From: Pegoplata infirma | Lineage: Eukaryota; Arthropoda; Insecta; Diptera; Anthomyiidae | Direction of reading: 5' to 3' | Length of the DNA: 64,000 bases | Assembly: GCA_963921195.1 (NCBI GenBank) | Contig: OY992536.1 | Location: forward strand, 92,237,007-92,301,006 | Shown here: positions 44,876 through 55,149 of the stretch, in pieces | Layout: each line of letters starts with the position of its first letter | Numbering within the stretch: the stretch's first letter is position 1 | Translations under genes and position numbers: made by a program | The notes under the pieces: generated by a model | Database searches by the model: none | Told to the model about the DNA's origin: nothing | What the model saw: only the letters and a program-made list of their open reading frames with translations

Positions 44876-44886
44876 ATATTTCAGTC

Positions 44887-45790
44887 ATGTTTACAGGTAA
44901 ACAACATTGAATTTAAATATTCAATTTTAATATAACAGACGTATACGTAACATTATCTCATTTTGAATTCAATATTACGTATACATCACGTTGCACATCA
45001 CGTGAAATTGATATTTAAATCTGGAATGAAAATATTTTTCAATACAAACAAAATAAATTTTAATTTGTAAAGCTATTAAAGTCCACCGTTTTATAAAAAA
45101 AAAATATCTAGCCAAAAAACAGAAGGTGTAGAGTCCTTGATAAAAACTCATATCATAACATTGCGGCATAAATACATAAACCAACATTTAATTTTATATA
45201 TTTTTTTCTCTCTTTTTTAGGTTCAATTTACAACCAAAGATTATTCATTTTTAGAATGGCCCCAATCTGTCATTTGATTTCTTTTTTTTTTTTTTTGTTG
45301 TTGTGATATACTGCTTGCTACACATTTATACAGCATGCAACTTCAACATTTTTATGTACCAAAAAAGTATGAATGTGTTTTTACTACAATAGTTTTCAGG
45401 CCAACGTTAAAGGACACTTAACAAAAAAAAAAAAAAAAAAAAACAAAAGGATTTTAACAAAAAAAAGTATAAAAAAAACTTGGAATTAATTTTTGGGGTT
45501 TTCTTTAGTAATCCTTAGGAAAAATATGTTAAAATCCATAGATGTATATAAAATTCATATTGAACAAATATGTGCCTTAAAAATAAATTTTTAAAAATAG
45601 GAAAAGTTAAAACACTAATGTTTCAAGCCTGTACGGACTGTTTTAAAATTGTTTGCTATCTCCCACTGTGAAATTTAATTGCTATATTGCCGCCTTTTAT
45701 TTTTTTTAGCAACTTTTTATGAAAATATTGACTGAAAAGAAAGCTGAAACAACACCAAACTAAAATTGAAGTGCTGAGTTTTCAATTAAA
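44887..45790. other. AT-rich stretch with homopolymer runs, nothing recognised
   Basis: Contains T(16) near 45281 and A(21) near 45423 and no open frame of note. I see no element ends. Confidence 0.4.
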
Positions 45791-45791
45791 A

Positions 45792-46480
45792 ACAAGTAGA
45801 AAAGTTAAATTCGACTTTGCCGAATCTATGAATACCCTCCACAATGCATTTTTTAAAGGATATTAAATTTTTAACGTGAAAAAATTAACAATTTTGATTA
45901 GAAATATTTTATTTTGAGTAAAAAACTCTTTTTTTTTGTCATTAAAAAAAAAAAAAAAAAAAATACTAGGTTTTTTTTGAGTGTAAAACTTTTTTCGAGT
46001 TTAATGTTTTTTTTCCTGTAAAAATGTTTCTGAGTGAATGCACGTACGTATGTACACAAAATATTGACATTTTTGTAAAAAAAACAAACTTTTTTTTGAG
46101 TGTAAAATTTTTTTTGAGTGTAAAATTTTTTTGAGTGTAAAATTTTTTTCGAGTGGAATTTTTAAGTTACCAATGTTTTTCAAACTAAACAAATTTAAAA
46201 AGCATTGCTTTAAAACTAAACAAGTTTAAAAGGATTGCTAAGTTACAACCAATGCTTTTAAAACTGGTTTACCACGTGGCATTTAAGATGAACAAATCAG
46301 AAATTCGTCGTTTTGCTCATAACTTTTGAACCACTGGACCGATTGAGCTGAAATTCAATACCAGATATACCTGAGGAATGGCAAAGATACATGCCACGTT
46401 TCAGCAGTCTCATTATTGTCTTCCGAAAGTTATCGTGTTTTTTACAAGGTTGGCAATCGATTCCCACCCTGAATAACGGT
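45792..46480 (+). mobile_element. mini-me-like element, copy e (degraded)
   Basis: The head AACAAGTAGAAAAGTTAAAT has a hairpin decayed to TTCGACTTTGCCGAA and is followed by ATACCCTCCAC. The middle is rich in TTTTTTTGAGTGTAAAA repeats (46088-46150). The part CATAACTTTTGAACCACTGG matches the region before the microsatellite in copies a and d. No (GTCY)n tract or tail remains. Confidence 0.5.
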
Positions 46481-46684
46481 ATTTGGCTATTGTACCGCAA
46501 CCAATAAAGATATTGACATTTTTAAAAGCGATTATGAAAGTCTATGAAATTTCTAGTATTTTTGATGTGTTACTTTGTGTTTGTAGGTAAACACTGAAGT
46601 TAATTTACGTTACAAAAACCAAACAATATACACAGAACAAACCTCAATTATATCACATCATTTCCAATCGTATTTCAAAAATTA

Positions 46685-48334
46685 CACTGTGCTACAAAAA
46701 ACACAAAATCGAATATACTTTTAAAATGAGGTAGTTAAGGTTGTAGGTCTCGTCGAAAAGATCACAAAAATGCCCATCAAACTTGCCAGACACCCTCAAA
46801 TTTTAAAGTTATTGTCAAAAAACGTTTTTTTGGGACTTTACTCACTAAACCACGTGTAACTTAAACATTTTTCAACCGATTTTAAATTTTTCAACTGTTT
46901 TGTATAGAAGAAGGATAGGGCTTTTCATGTGTGTGAATTGGTCTTTACATATAAGAAATATATTTATTGATTTTTTCAACAATATCTAATTTTTTGTTAT
47001 TTTTTGAAAATTTTTTGAGTTTATCGATTTTTTTTTCTGAAATAGTTTTTTCAACAAAATTTATATTAATAAACGTACTCCTAAAGAAAATTTAATTGTG
47101 AATACGATGAGCTTTATGCCAAAAAAAATCGGATAACAATTGACAGAGTTGTGATAATTTTTCTAAAAAAGAAAATTAAGATTTTGTATGAAATTGCCGT
47201 GCGGATAACCCAGGCAAAAAAATAAATAAAAAAATAAACGAACATACTGAGAGGTCGCGTATCATTATTTTAAAGGTTTTTGACCTCCTGAATTCGAATT
47301 TGACCTTGAAATTGCACTATCTTATTAAGTTTTTGATATATCAATTTATGTTAAATATCTCAAAAACTTGAAGAGATAGAGTAATTAAAAGGCCAGATTC
47401 AGATTTAGCGCGCCAAAAACCTTTTAAAATATTGTACATGACCATTTATGATAAATTATTTTTTTTTGCCTGGGTTATCTGAACGGCGATTTCCTGCAAA
47501 ATCTTAATTTTCTTTTTTAGAAAAATTATCACAACTCTGTCAATTGTTATCCGATTTTTTTTGGCATAAAGCTCATCGTATTAAGAATTAAATTATCTTT
47601 AAAAAAACGCTTATATATATAAAGGTTGTTAAACGAACTATATCAGAAAAAAAATCGATAAACTCGAAAAATTTTCAAAAAATAAACAAAAAAATTTATT
47701 ATATAAAAAGAATCAATAGATATCTTTTTTTTGCGTATTGACCAATTCAAACACATGGAAAGACTTATCCTTTTTCTATCCAAAACAGTTTAAAAATTTA
47801 AAATCGGTTGAAAATTTTCTGAATTACAGAAGGTTTAGTGAGAAAAGTCCAAAAAAAAGTTTTTTGACAATAACTCTAAAATTTGAGGGTGTCTGGCAAG
47901 TTTAATGGGCATTTTTTGTGATCTACTCGACAAGACCAACAACCTGTACTATGTCACATCAGTAGTGCGATTCAGTAACTTTTTTAAGGAAATTATCGAT
48001 ATTGTTAACTTACGAGAATTGTCGGTTGTTTTAACGAATATGTGATTCTTAAATTTTTAAATTATCGACAAGAATTAACGACAAAAATAGTTAATTTGAA
48101 ATTTGTTTATTTTGAAATTGTATTGAGAACCGAAAATTTTCGTTAACTTTAACTTCAAAAAAATTTTTGTTGATAAGTTAACGATTTTCAATAACGACAA
48201 AATTCGGTAGAAAAAAGTTATAGAATTTCTTTCAAAGACAATTGTCGATAATTAACGATTTTTGACAATATAACTACCGATTTTTGTCGTTAAAAAGTTA
48301 GTGAATTGCACTACAGAAGTATTTTTTCACTGTC
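46685..48334 (+). mobile_element. Palindromic CACTGTGC element, copy 1
   Basis: The left end CACTGTGCTACAAAAAACAC follows TTA. The left half (to about 47330) pairs with the right half, for example ACACCCTCAAATTTTAAAGT (46790) with its diverged inverse near 47870-47890, and AAGATTTTGTATGAAATTGC with GCGATTTCCTGCAAAATCTT. The right terminus is lost after TATTTTTTCACTGT (48321-48334), where satellite begins. It contains the MITE at 47963-48313. No coding. Confidence 0.7.
47963..48313. mobile_element. 351-bp TIR element with CAG duplication
   Basis: The ends TAGTGCGATTCAGTAACTTT and AAAGTTAGTGAATTGCACTA are near-perfect inverses, flanked by CAG (47960-47962, 48314-48316). The sister copy at 55150-56643 reads ACATCAGAAGTATTTTTTCA without it, giving an empty site. 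The superfamily is unclear: a 3-bp target, but not TWA. Confidence 0.7.
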
Positions 48335-48380
48335 AATTGTATTTCAGAAATTACCAATTTAACTTCAGAAGTAATCAATT

Positions 48381-48618
48381 AAAGGGCTTACTGCAAAAAC
48401 TTGATAAGCAACATTACATTTTTTGTGTTTTTTTTTGCCTTCTACTGATGTTCCATTGATAGATTTTTGGCAGAATTTTTACATTAACCCTTCGTACAAG
48501 TATCTTGAGTATGAAAGTTCTTCAAAAGATCTATTTTCTATGTAATTTCAAAAGTTTTAAGGCAAAAACCACCATAAAATGAAATGTTGCTTATCGAATT
48601 TTTACAATAAGCCCTTCA
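48381..48618. mobile_element. ~238-bp palindromic MITE in the 21-bp satellite
   Basis: AAGGGCTTACTGCAAAAACT at the left pairs with the diverged TTTTTACAATAAGCCCTT at the right; GATAAGCAACATTACATTTT pairs with AAAATGAAATGTTGCTTATC. CAATT is repeated on both sides. Confidence 0.5.
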
Positions 48619-48929
48619 ATTGTATTTCAGAATTTATCGATTGTATATCAGAAGTCATAAGTTGTTTTTCAGAAGTTATCAATTTTTTTTAGAAATTATC
48701 AAATGTATTTCAGAAATTATTAACAGTTTTTCAGAAACTATCATTATCGCATTTTTCTTCTAAATGACTGTATAAATACCTAATTTTAATCTTACACACC
48801 TACAGTGACAATCGAAGAGTGCTGACGAAGGGTGGCTTCTTCCAAAATCTGTCGACATCTCCAATTAGCCTGACAAACACAGATTTTTTTTCAGATTTTC
48901 TCATAGTACAACAAAAATTATTATTTCTT

Positions 48930-49316
48930 AATATATACAATTTTTGCTTTAAAAGAGTTATTTTTGTTGGAAAACAGATTTCGGACCTTCATAATAGTAC
49001 TTCTCATATAACTTGGGAAATATATCAAATATTATGTCTGGTTTGATGTTTGATTGACCAACGATGATTCTCTAAAGTCTGCTGAAGATTCCTTTAGTGG
49101 GGATGAAACTGATCAGTACAGACATACTATGAGATAGTAACTTTTTTAAAGCAATAAATTAAAAATACTCTATTATGACAATATCATAAATAGAAATATT
49201 TTTGGGCCTCGAACTAGAATAAAACTCTAATCGAATATATATACATATATAAAGGCCGAATAAATACATTTTATTTTTATGTACCTTTTGGTACTAAAAA
49301 TAAAAAAACGACATTT
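48930..49316 (+). mobile_element. Isolated 5'-truncated copy of the ~492-bp hammerhead unit
   Basis: Starts TTAATATATACAATTTTTGC and runs to AAAAAAACGACATTT, nearly identical to 10354-10733 of the array (allowing for small indels), then stops where the array itself stops. A fixed 3' end with a variable 5' start is what target-primed reverse transcription leaves. It sits 38 kb from the array, inside the 21-bp satellite. Confidence 0.75.
49077..49123 (+). ncRNA. Hammerhead ribozyme, type I, copy 4
   Basis: Same sequence as copies 2 and 3: GUCUG 49077-49081, CUGAAGA, stem II, GAAA, ACUGAUCAGU, A17 at 49118, CAGAC 49119-49123. The core is unchanged in the dispersed copy. Confidence 0.75.
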
Positions 49317-49429
49317 CTCAGAAATAATTAATATGGACTCCAACCGAAATACATAAAAAATCACTGGTATTTCAGAATTATCAATTGTATTTCAGAAATA
49401 ATCAATTGTATTTCAGAACTTATCAATTG

Positions 49430-50004
49430 TATAGGGTGTTTTTTTTACTGTTACCGAACTTTAAATTAAAATAAAGTAAGGAAAAATATTTTTAATATCA
49501 ATCAAACTGACTTTATTGGATAGATAATTTTGTGACATTAATGTTTAAAAATGATTTGGAGCCATATCGATACCAAAAATGGCTTGTACATGGAGTAATC
49601 TGAACCTCCATTTTCACACAATTTTCACAGAATTTGAGGCCGTTTTTCGAATTTCACCAATAACTTGTCGAAAGTTTATTTCCAGGTGTTTAATTGTCTC
49701 TAATTTATCGGAAAAGACAAGTTACTTTAAATAGTCCCACAGAAAATAATCCAGTGGGATTAAATCGAACGATATTGGCAACTAATTAATAGGATCTTTG
49801 AATAAAATTTAAGTTCGACGAAAAGAATCACTTTTTTGATAAAAAATTTCTACAACTTGGAAGCGTTGGTCTTATGTAAGTCTTTGCTTGATAAAATGTC
49901 AAACCATACTTAACAAAATACAACTATCAGCAGTTAGATCGGTTGTCAAATAAAGCTGTATTACCAATTCAAAGTTGTGAACCTCTAAAAAAAACACCCT
50001 ATAT
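49430..50004 (-). mobile_element. Decayed mariner/IS630-like element
   Basis: The ends AGGGTGTTTTTTTTA and AAAAAAAACACCCT are inverted with TATA on both sides. On the minus strand a fragment reads SFDLIPLDYFLWDYLK, matching the DxTPLDYFLWGYLK block that holds the third catalytic Asp in mariner-type transposases of insects. At ~570 bp it is an internally deleted relic. Confidence 0.6.
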
Positions 50005-50455
50005 ATCAGAAATCTTTATTTTTATATTTCAGAAAATATCAATTTTATATCACAAACTATCAATCGTATTTAAGATAATATCAACTGCATTTCAGAAATT
50101 ATTAATTGTGTTTTAGAAATTATCAATAGTATTTTGGAAATTATCAATTGAATTTCAGAAACTAACCATCGTTAAACAATTGATAATTTCTGAAATACAA
50201 TTGATTTATTCTGAAATACAATTGATAATTTCTCCAGAGCAATTAATACATTTTTAAGTTCAATTGCTTATTTTTAAAAAATAATTGATAATTTCTGAAA
50301 TACAATTGCAATTTTCTGAAACAAAAATTAAAATTTTCTGAAATACAATTGATAAATTCTTAAAATACAACTGATTATTTCTGTAATACAATTGATAACT
50401 TCTAAAATACAATTGATAATAACTGCAGTTTTATTACGTTCGATTGGAGTCTTCT

Positions 50456-51400
50456 GTGTTTCCGAATTTCTTTGTGTGGATGGACAAACATCTAAACTTA
50501 AAAAAAAAAAATTAAAAAAAATGACCGGATTTTTGGAAAATTTACTTTTTTAAAAAATGGAAAATTTCAGAACGGGTTCTGAAAATTTTCCAAAAAAAAA
50601 AAATTTAATCGATAGCCCATACAAAACTATATAAGAACGTAAATTTTTGACATTGTGGTGCATTCCGTTTTAATGTGATAAATATTTAATCAAGGCAACT
50701 CTCCACAAATTTTACCATTTTTCCAATATTTGACCACGCCTCCTAAGCCCAGTTTTCGAAAATTTGAAAAACCAAAAACGCAATTTTCTTAGTTACATAT
50801 AGGGCTATCCAAACAACCTATTCAGAAATTTACGGGACACATGTTTTTCTGTAGCGGGACATTTGGTGTGGAATGCCTCATATGGAACTTAAAAAATTGC
50901 GTTTTTGGTTTTTCAATTTTTCAAAAACTGGGCTTAGGAGGCTTGGTCAATTATTGGAAAAATGGTCAAATTTGTGGCGAGTTGCCTTGATTAAATATTT
51001 ATCACATTAAAACGGAATGCACCACAATCTCAAAAATTTACATTCTTATATAGTTTTGTATGGGATATCGATAAAAAAATTTTTCATAACAATTTTGTAA
51101 TTTGCTTGTATTTTCTTGTATCAACAGAGCGTATGAGAAATATTTATGCAATTAATATTACTCATTCGCAACGTTAAAACAAGAAAATACAAGCAAATTA
51201 CAAAATTGTTATGAAATTTAAAATTCAAATGCGATTTTCTCGAAAAAAAATAGGAACGTGTTTCTGAATTTCTTTGTGTGGATGGACAAACATCTAAGCT
51301 TAAAAAAAAATTTAAAAATGACCGGATTTTTGGAAAATTGACTTTTTTAAAAAATGAAAAATTTCAAAAGGGGTTTTGAAAATTTTCCAAAATTTGTCAA
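50456..51400. repeat. ~145-bp direct repeats flanking a foldback (50605-51077)
   Basis: GAATTTCTTTGTGTGGATGG, CAAACATCTAA and ATGACCGGATTTTTGGAAAA occur at 50466-50600 and again at 51267-51400. Between them, 50607-50790 pairs with 50880-51070 (AGTTTTCGAAAATTTGAAAA with TTTTCAATTTTTCAAAAACT). The direct repeats could be duplicated target or element ends; undecided. Confidence 0.5.
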
Positions 51401-51870
51401 ATAGGAGGCAGCAAACAAAAAAAGTTACAAGTTTTCTTGTAATTTTACAAGGTATTTTTTTTTTAGTGTACGCTCAAAAAAAAAACTTTGTAAAATTACA
51501 AGAAAAATTTGTTACTTGGTTTTTTGATACCTCCTATTTGTATAAACTTTTGTAATTTTACTATGTTTTTACCAATAAAATTGTAAATTTACAATTTTTT
51601 TGAAGCGATTAAATTTACTAGGAATTTTCGTAACTTTACTAGATTTTTACTACCTCATATTTGACGAGAATTCGTAGTAAAAACTACGAGCTTTTTTTGT
51701 AATTTTACAAGCCTTTTACAAATAAAATTGTAAATTTACAACTTTTTTTGGCAAAATAAAACTTGCAAGGGATTCTCGTGAATTTAAGAGTTTTTTTTTG
51801 TAAAATTATCTTGGAAATTTGTGAAATTACAAAAAATATTGTAAAATTACAAAACAAATTTGTAAATTTC
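51395..51870. mobile_element. Two abutting type-D termini (TTGTAAAATTACAAG)
   Basis: One end points left (CTTGTAATTTTACAAGG..TTTAGTGTA, to 51470). Another starts CGCTCAAAAAAAAAACTTTG at 51471 and runs right with TTACAAGCCTTTTACAAATA-like words. They are relatives of 30551-31034. The right border is not clear. Confidence 0.45.
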
Positions 51871-51959
51871 AATTTCGCTAAATCGTGCAAAAAAATTATT
51901 AACATAAATAAATTTAAAAAAGAAAAATAATTTTCTTGAAAAATATTCTATGATACTGT

Positions 51960-52054
51960 CATGTTTGTAATCAATAAAGAAAAATAGCCTCGATCTGGAA
52001 TGATCCTATTCTGAATATTTTATATATTTTAAAGGTCGAATAAATAAATTTATA
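51960..52054 (+). mobile_element. Diverged 3' fragment related to the hammerhead unit
   Basis: CCTCGATCTGGAAT, then GAATATTTTATATATTTTAAA and GGTCGAATAAATAAATTTAT, follow the same order as CCTCGAACTAGAAT and GGCCGAATAAATACATTTTA in the array unit. The hammerhead part is not present. It implies an older member of the family. Confidence 0.4.
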
Positions 52055-52546
52055 TCTTAATATATAAAAACGTTTTTGAGGGGTATGTTTTACCAAAACT
52101 CAAGACCCGCTTGACCGATTGACACCAAACTTGAACAAAATATTAGTTTAGTCCAGAGCCAATTTTCTCTTAAGTTTAATCCCGATTGGTCACGCTGTCG
52201 TCGTCTATTTAAATTTTTGAAGTTATGGTAAGATTTGGCTGAAATTCACGAAATATATTTATTAAACAAAAATAAGTTTCCAGCTGGCGCTGTTGTCGTC
52301 ATAACTCCATTTTTTATATTTATGGTACGATTTTGCTCAAATTGACAAAATATATTTATTAAACAAAAATTTGTTTACTAATAAAATTTGGACCCGGTAG
52401 ATGGCGCTGGGGTGAAATTATAAACAAAATTCTTTGTTTTAGCGAAATTTTGCGGCACCTCAGAGCCTGATAGGAGGTGCTGGGAAGAAGCTTTTGAGAT
52501 ATTCATATCTAAGTCGACATGGGCAACGTTGGGCGCTACAGCTAGT
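52055..52546 (+). mobile_element. Helitron/Helentron-like non-autonomous element
   Basis: Begins TCTTAATATATAAAAACG and ends GGGCGCTACAGCTAGT, preceded by a short palindrome CAACGTTG. TC...CTAGT ends and a TATATAAAA start are typical of insect non-autonomous Helitrons. The interior repeats TGGCGCTG and ATATATTTATTAAACAAAAA twice. No Rep/helicase. Confidence 0.55.
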
Positions 52547-53845
52547 ATTTAATAAAAATTTATCAGAATTTGAAAAAAAATTATTAAAAAATTTTATATT
52601 TTTTTTTATGTTAAAAAAAGTTTTTTTGCACTCCAAATCGAACCCAATTTTTTTACTTTTTTTTTATATTACTGAAGTCAATTTTTGTTTTCCCCCTGTT
52701 TTTCCTTATGTTATTTTCGTATTGTGAGCAATTTCCGATTTTTATTTAATTTTTCTTTACTTTAATACATATGCCGATGATGATGACGATAGCAACGACA
52801 AATATAAACGTAAAAAGTTTACTTAAGCACATGCCAATTACATCAAATAAATATATAAGTACACATGGAGAAAAATTGGGGAAAACTTAATGTGTCGAAG
52901 ATAAGGGAGTTTAAACTCTGTAGCTTCGACAGTAACACAGTTCAATCTCAAGTCGGATTTTCGTCATTATATAAGATTTTTTAGTGCATACCTCTTGTTA
53001 AGTATGATTTTTTATAAAGAAAAATTTCCAAATTTTAGAACTTTAGAAATTTTTTGAAATTTTAAAGAATATCTCCTCAAGAAAAAGTCCCAGATTCTGA
53101 AACAATTTTAAAACATGTTGCATTCGGAAAAGTTTTCTAATTTTAAAATTTTTCTGAGTTATTTGCTTAACTTTTGTTAATTCTATCAATAAGACATTTT
53201 CCGGGTAGAAATTTCCTGATGTTCTGAGACATTTTTTCCGAAAAAAATTTAAGAATTTAAAATGTATGCTACAGCAAAATTCTTGATTTAGACACACTTT
53301 TTCAATAGAAAACTTCTTCTAATTTATTTTTCCTTAAAATTATACTCGGATTCTGAGAAAATTTTTCTTCAGAAAAATAAAATACCAAAACTTTCTTTCT
53401 ACGCCAAAATAAATATAAAACTTTTCTCAACAAAGTACCTGAGATTAGAAAAATTTAAATTGCTTTTCAACATTTTCTAAAACAATTATCAATATTCTGA
53501 AACAATTTTTCTATGGAAAAATTATCGTTTTCTGAGATATTTTTGCTTAGAAAAGGCCTTTTATTTTGAAATATTTTCATGGGAATTTTTATACAGAAAT
53601 AGACTCAGCCTTTGAAATATTATTTTCTATTGAAAATGACTGAGTCTCGGGTTAAGGATATCATGAAATATTTTTTCTATAGAAAATATCGCAGATTCTC
53701 CGAGTCGGAGGGTCTGAATATAAGATTCTGTAAGTTTTTTTTTTCGATAGAAAAAGTCTTAGATTCTGACACATTTTTAAAATTTTTCAGATTCTGAATT
53801 ACAATTATCCAAGCTGACAACTTCCTTAAAAATACAATTTGTAAT
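52547..53845. repeat. Degraded relative of the AGAATCTGAGATATTTTTTC satellite
   Basis: 53040-53800 keep scattered GATTCTGAG, TTTTTCTATAGAAAA and GAAAAATTCT words at irregular spacing. 52547-53040 shows nothing recognisable. Confidence 0.45.
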
Positions 53846-54630
53846 GCCGTCCACTCTAGTGATAGAGGGTATATATAAGTTTGTCATTCCGTTTGTAACA
53901 TCTCGAAATATTTGCCTACGACCCCATAAAGTGGAAATATTCTTGATGCTCGATAGATTTTAAGTCGATCTAACGATGTTTCTCCGTCTGTCTGTAGAAA
54001 ACACGCTAAATTTCGAAAGACTTTACATAGAGTGCTGAAGTTTGGCTTTTAAGTTTGTCATTTACCTAGGTAGGTTGGTATTGCAACCCAGCGAAATCGG
54101 CCCAGTCGTTCAAAAGTTATAAGAAAAAGATTGAAATTTTGCAAAAAACACGCTAACTATCGAAAGACAATCCTGAAGCTTGGCATATATATTTGTCGTG
54201 ACCCTGATCTGGTGGGTATTGAATTTCAGCCAAATCGGTCAAGTGGCTCAAAAGTTATTAAGAAAACCGTGAATTTCAGATTGGTTTCACCTTAAATTCA
54301 CTTGTTAAAAAAATGTTAAACAAGCTTTGAAAACATTTATAAGTCGGAAAAGTATTTTACAAAGTATTTTTGTCGGTCAAAAATATTTTTACATTAAAAA
54401 AAAAAAAATACACTCGGAAAAAAACTTACACTAAAAAAAAATTACACTCAAAAATTTTTTTTAAATTTTTTTTTTTCAAAAATTATTTAAAACAATTTTT
54501 TGCACAAAAAAAAATATTTAAATCAAAATTATTATTTTTTTTTTACTTTAGAAAATTTACTACCAATTCAAAATCCATTGTGAAGGGTTTTATGGATTCG
54601 GCCAAGTCGAATTTAACTTTTCTACTTGTT
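53846..54630 (-). mobile_element. mini-me-like element, copy f
   Basis: On the minus strand the head is AACAAGTAGAAAAGTTAAAT with the decayed hairpin TTCGACTTGGCCGAA, and the tail is CCTCTATCACTAGAGTGG. Only CTGTCTGT remains of the microsatellite (53988). The segment with CAAATCGGTCAAG...GTTATAAG occurs twice (54090-54125 and 54225-54260), an internal duplication. Confidence 0.5.
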
Positions 54631-54855
54631 TTATTTTCTATCAGTTTTGGTTTGTTTTATTAGTTTTTTGTCTCACTTTTTTCTTTGTGTGTAGAAGAGA
54701 CGTGTATACACCGTAAGTAAACATAAAAAAAAAAATTGTGAAAGATTTTGTAATCCCATTCTACTAATATATAACAATTTCTGTTTTAATTTTAAAATTA
54801 ACATAAATTAGCTTTTATTCAACCTAATTATTTTTATTTTGAGAAAAATTATTCT

Positions 54856-54985
54856 AGCTCGAGGTCACACTTCTTTAGTAATCATTAAAATAATATTAAT
54901 GAAGCAAATTGATAAATAATTTCTTTAAAATTGTTGCTTTGACAATATCATCGTAATCATTTCTAAAGAATATGACCTCGAGCTA
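54856..54985. mobile_element. 130-bp MITE with GCTCGAGGTCA ends
   Basis: The ends GCTCGAGGTCA and TGACCTCGAGC are inverted with TA outside (CTA..TAC). The arms extend with TTCTTTAG / CTAAAGAA. One matching end occurs alone at 57108-57122. Confidence 0.55.
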
Positions 54986-55149
54986 CAATAGTCTTTCTTA
55001 AATTCATATTTACAATTTTCCTTGTTTTTTTTCTAGTGTATTTTTAAAAAAATTTCCTAGAAAAATCAACAATAAATATTTTTTGTACTATACAAAAGTA
55101 GACGGAGAATACTTGAAAGTAAACGCTTCGAAGTAATTGTAAAAAATTA

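Larger units (their letters stand above)
48335..50410. repeat. 21-bp satellite CAATTGTATTTCAGAAATTAT, with insertions
   Basis: Units run forward at 48335-48380, 48619-48780, 49350-49430 and 50005-50165. They are inverted (ATAATTTCTGAAATACAATTG) at 50170-50410. Interruptions are a palindromic MITE (48381-48618), ~145 bp of unknown sequence (48785-48929), the hammerhead unit copy and the mariner remnant. Confidence 0.65.
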
